Part shown: piece by piece, positions 12,493-14,720 of the stretch
Numbering within the stretch: position 1 is the stretch's first letter
Layout: each line of letters begins with the position of its first letter
Source of the DNA: Susulua sp964590995
GTDB taxonomy: Bacteria; Omnitrophota; Gorgyraeia; Duberdicusellales; 4484-171
Direction: 5' to 3'
Length of the DNA stretch: 14,720 nucleotides
Assembly: GCA_964590995.1 (NCBI GenBank)
Contig: CAZPYY010000023.1
Span: 1-14,720 of the forward strand
Made by a program: the position numbers and the translations under genes
The notes under the pieces: generated by a model
What the model saw: only the letters and a program-made list of their open reading frames with translations
Told to the model about the DNA's origin: nothing
The model's database searches: none

Positions 12493-12507
12493 AAGCAAGG
12501 AGGAGAT

Positions 12508-13140
12508 ATGCAGAAGAAGATTTTTAGTAGCGTAGGAGAAAAAGAAGTTACCCGGGCAATTGTTAATGAGTTTTCAAAGCAGTTCTCAGAGTATGCTGAG
12601 AGCGATGTAATTATTATTGGTGCTGGTCCCAGCGGACTTATGGCTGGTAAGGAGTTAGCACTCACCGGGCTTAAAGTACTCATTGTTGAGAGGAATAATT
12701 ACCTCGGCGGCGGTTTCTGGATTGGCGGGTATCTTATGAATAAACTTACTGTAAGAGCACCAGCTGAAGAAATTCTAAAAGAGCTAGGAGTCCCTTATAA
12801 AGAGACTAATCCCGGGCTTTTTGTTGCTGACGGTCCTCATGCCTGTTCTAAGCTTATTGCTGCTGCGTGTGATGCCGGAGTTAAAGTTGCTAATATGACT
12901 GTTTTTGAAGATATTGTCTTAAGAGAAAAAAATCGTGTAGCCGGAGCAGTAATTAACTGGACTCCGGTTCAAGCCTTGCCGCGACAGATTACCTGTGTTG
13001 ATCCGGTAGCTATAGAGGGGAAGATTGTGATTGATGCTACTGGCCATGATGCTATGGTTTGCCAGAAGATGGAAGAAAGAGGTCTGCTTAAGACTAGAGG
13101 CTATGGAGCAATGTGGGTTGAGCGCTCTGAGGATTGGTGA
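12508..13140 (+). pseudogene. thi4: Thiazole synthase Thi4, main part, ended by a frameshift
   Basis: Thi4 builds the thiamin thiazole from NAD, glycine and a sulfur atom. Visible in 210 residues are the FAD/NAD fold DVIIIGAGPSGLMAGKELA (33-51), the acidic end of strand 2 with VERNNYLGGGFWIGGYL, APAEEILKELG (84-94), TCVDP (162-166) and VIDATGHDA (174-182). Cys163 stands where the sulfur-donating Cys of yeast and plant Thi4 stands; many prokaryotic enzymes have His there. The frame reads to GAMWVERSEDW and stops at 13138-13140. The remaining conserved end lies in the +1 frame immediately after. Compared with the family about six residues are lost, which fits a deletion of about 17 bases, real or an assembly error. 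Strong ribosome site at 12497-12505. Confidence 0.85.
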
Positions 13141-13276
13141 GGTAAGTCCAGGCCTTATAGTTATTGGCATGGCAGTATCAACTATGTATGGGCTTCCTCG
13201 AATGGGTCCTACTTTCGGCGGAATGCTCTTGTCTGGCAAAAGAGGCGCTGAAGTTGTAAAAGAAAAGCTAAAGTAG
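13136..13276 (+). pseudogene. thi4: Thi4 C-terminal end in the +1 frame
   Basis: Read from GGT at 13136, this stretch encodes GEVSPGLIVIGMAVSTMYGL followed by PRMGPTFGGMLLSGKRGAE and ends at 13276. These are the conserved C-terminal motifs of Thi4 (EVYPGL and GMA, then PRMGPxFGGMLLSG) that the upstream frame lacks. It has no start of its own here, so it is the tail of the same gene. The break sits in GAGGATTGGTGAGG, where the short direct repeat GAGG may have promoted a deletion. Confidence 0.85.
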
Positions 13277-13288
13277 CCCAAAAACAAA

Positions 13289-14116
13289 ATGCCTAGACGA
13301 AGCCATCCCTTTAGGGGTACCATTTCTTCTATTTATCTCTATGGGAGTAGTGGCCTGCCAGAGTATAGGATAGAAGAAATCGCCGATTACCTTAAAAACA
13401 TATATCCTAAAGCAAGAACAGAGGAGAGAGGAGATTTCTTTTCTTTTCTGCTTAAGGGACCAGATTCTCTTGATATTGACGAGCTTGCTAAGAGAATTAC
13501 CTGTTCTAGAGTTCATAGTGTTAGCGAACAGCTAAAAGAGTTTTCGCCCCTTCCTTTAGAGATCGAGTATGAGAAAAAAAGGCTTTTGGGGAATAAACAA
13601 CTAAAAGGAGTGATCTACGATGGTTTTAATTTACAAGCAGTTTGCAGAGAGCTTCTTGGTTTAAAGGAATTTAAACCTTCATCCTGCCATATAATATTTA
13701 CCAACCAACTATTAGCTAGCTTTGATAGTAATGATAGACGTTATCATCTCAGAGTCGGTATCTATGGCCCGCCTAATATTATCTCTGTTCCGGGATTAGT
13801 GGAAGCCTTAGCTAAGCCTAAGGAGTACTATATAAAAATGCAGATCGGTCAAGACCCTTTGACCTTAAGCCAGGAATTCAAAGGAGATATTATCGAGTAT
13901 GAAGATACCGGGATTACAGAATTATTAAAAGGCTATTGCCTTCAAGCCCTTTTTTATTACTTAATCGGAGATCCTTTTTGTTCTGATAAAAATTGCCGTC
14001 TTTATAATGCCCATTGGCAAAAGGATGCAATCTTAGCCCAGATAGAGGCTGAGTATGAATTTTGCCCAAAACATACCAAGATTATCTCTCAGTGGCAAAA
14101 TGGTATCAAAAGCTGA
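13289..14116 (+). CDS. DUF6775-like putative zinc metallopeptidase
   Basis: This protein of 275 residues has no signal peptide or membrane segment. Its most telling parts are RYHLRVGIYGPPNIISVPGLVEA (151-173) with AKPKEYY (175-181), and a C-terminal cluster CSDKNCRLYNAHWQ (231-244) with FCPKH (258-262). I recognise this pairing from proteins, common in methanogens, named DUF6775 putative metallopeptidases. The Cys/His cluster recalls the structural zinc site of archaemetzincins. No HExxH motif is present, so peptidase activity is unproven. It starts 12 bases after thi4 without a ribosome site, so translation may be coupled or the true start may lie a little further in (homology seems to begin near SSIYLYG). 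Confidence 0.6.
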   Translation: MPRRSHPFRGTISSIYLYGSSGLPEYRIEEIADYLKNIYPKARTEERGDFFSFLLKGPDSLDIDELAKRITCSRVHSVSEQLKEFSPLPLEIEYEKKRLLGNKQLKGVIYDGFNLQAVCRELLGLKEFKPSSCHIIFTNQLLASFDSNDRRYHLRVGIYGPPNIISVPGLVEALAKPKEYYIKMQIGQDPLTLSQEFKGDIIEYEDTGITELLKGYCLQALFYYLIGDPFCSDKNCRLYNAHWQKDAILAQIEAEYEFCPKHTKIISQWQNGIKS

Positions 14117-14146
14117 ATCAAGTCTATATTTTAGTTAAAAAACAAT

Positions 14147-14720
14147 ATGACAAAGCAAGAGAAAGATTTAAATTATATAATTCTTAAGGAGTTAAAGGAT
14201 AATGAGGGATATACTTCTGGAGAGGAGTTAGCTGGTAAGCTAAAGATTAGCCGCCAGGCTCTATGGAAGCATATCGGTAAGCTTACTGATAAAGGTTATG
14301 AGATTGTAGCTGCTCCTCATCTTGGATATAAACTTGAATCTTGCCCTGATAAATTCTATCCTTGGGAAGTTAAACATAATTTAAATACTCGTTTTATCGG
14401 CAAAGAGATTCAACATGAGGAGGTAATAGATTCTACCCAGGACCTCACTTGGCAATTAGGATTGGAAGGGGCGCCTGAGGGTACAGTAGTATTTGCCCAA
14501 ACTCAGAAGAAAGGAAGAGGCCGTATCCAGAGGCAATGGGTTTCTCCGCGGGGAGGAATTTATTTTTCGTTACTCCTAAAGCCTCACTTTCTCCTTATTC
14601 AAGAGGTTCCTCAAATCACTCTTCTTATTGTTTTAGGTTGTTTGCGCGGGATAAAAAAAGCAACCGGTGTAGAGTGTTCAGTAAAATGGCCTAATGATAT
14701 TTATCTTAAAGGAAAAAAAT
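14147..14720 (+). CDS. birA: Biotin-protein ligase / biotin operon repressor BirA, 5' part (runs off the window)
   Basis: The first 191 residues are present. An N-terminal winged helix (about 5-62, with SGEELAGKLKISRQALWKHI and the GYKL end) is followed by the ligase domain: IDSTQD (95-100), the biotinyl-AMP loop KGRGRIQRQW (122-131), SPRGGIYFSLLL and KWPNDIYLKGK (180-190). It activates biotin as biotinyl-AMP and transfers it to carboxylase carrier domains. The DNA-binding domain indicates that it also acts as a repressor. It lies 30 bases after the preceding gene, with no obvious ribosome site. It probably has no direct part in sulfur metabolism, though biotin and thiamin both need sulfur insertion. 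Confidence 0.93.
   Translation, partial: MTKQEKDLNYIILKELKDNEGYTSGEELAGKLKISRQALWKHIGKLTDKGYEIVAAPHLGYKLESCPDKFYPWEVKHNLNTRFIGKEIQHEEVIDSTQDLTWQLGLEGAPEGTVVFAQTQKKGRGRIQRQWVSPRGGIYFSLLLKPHFLLIQEVPQITLLIVLGCLRGIKKATGVECSVKWPNDIYLKGKK

Noticed and set aside
12410..12507. Possible TPP riboswitch before thi4, because ATCTGG and a later GC occur
   Set aside because: The CTGAGA core and the paired helices are absent, and the segment overlaps the predicted promoter. The match is too short.
13031..13135. Independent small gene starting at 13031
   Set aside because: Before 13136 this frame is only the out-of-frame reading of thi4. Homology begins at GEVSPGL, so it is the displaced Thi4 tail and not a new gene.
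1..14720. CRISPR array, tRNA or rRNA gene, insertion sequence
   Set aside because: No regularly spaced repeats, cloverleaf-like intergenic sequence, rRNA-like stretch or transposase was seen. Gaps between genes are all under about 210 bases and are accounted for by the sites listed.

Overview
The window is one strand-coherent stretch (every gene on +) of an AT-rich bacterial genome, and almost all of it concerns sulfur assimilation and its tetrapyrrole cofactor. The gene set (low-molecular-weight siroheme sulfite reductase, DUF39/NIL-ferredoxin homocysteine synthesis, Thi4-type thiazole synthase, CymR-like Rrf2 regulator) suggests an anaerobic or microaerophilic uncultivated bacterium. An Omnitrophota-like lineage would fit, but this is a guess from gene style and no rRNA or marker gene in the window settles it.

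Region 1 (1-393) holds the 3' end of a radical-SAM-like gene. A good promoter follows, with a leader that contains a terminator-like hairpin. Region 2 (394-7082) is a tightly packed operon: DUF2061 membrane protein, APS/PAPS reductase (cysH), precorrin-2 dehydrogenase (sirC), hemA, a short hemC, uroporphyrinogen-III methyltransferase (cobA/SUMT), hemB, hemL and a small siroheme sulfite reductase. It joins sulfate reduction from APS/PAPS to sulfide with manufacture of the siroheme that the last enzyme needs. Two parts are odd. HemC ends where domain 2 ends, so it lacks domain 3 and the dipyrromethane-binding Cys, and no hemD is present.

Region 3 (7083-9613) has its own promoter and encodes a Cys-free, CymR-like Rrf2 regulator ending in Ile, a PP-loop tRNA thiolase-like ATPase (also ending in Ile), and cysteine synthase CysK. 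In Bacillus, CymR works as a complex with CysK, so this linkage is meaningful. A palindrome, ATTACTAGTAAT, lies before the Rrf2 gene. Partial copies lie before the PP-loop gene and just after the -10 of the region-2 promoter, making it a candidate operator.

Region 4 (9614-12385) encodes homocysteine formation by the DUF39 enzyme and its NIL/2x[4Fe-4S] ferredoxin, followed by a ubiquitin-like sulfur carrier ending in GG and its E1-like adenylyltransferase. The inferred logic is that sulfide is loaded on a thiocarboxylate carrier and delivered to homocysteine, cysteine or another acceptor.

Region 5 (12386-14720) has a separate promoter and a structured leader before a Cys-type thi4 gene that is frameshifted near its end. 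Next come a protein resembling the DUF6775 putative metallopeptidases and the first 191 codons of birA. Taken together, the window is a sulfur hub: sulfate-derived sulfide is made, regulated and sent to cysteine, homocysteine, tRNA thiolation and thiamin thiazole.
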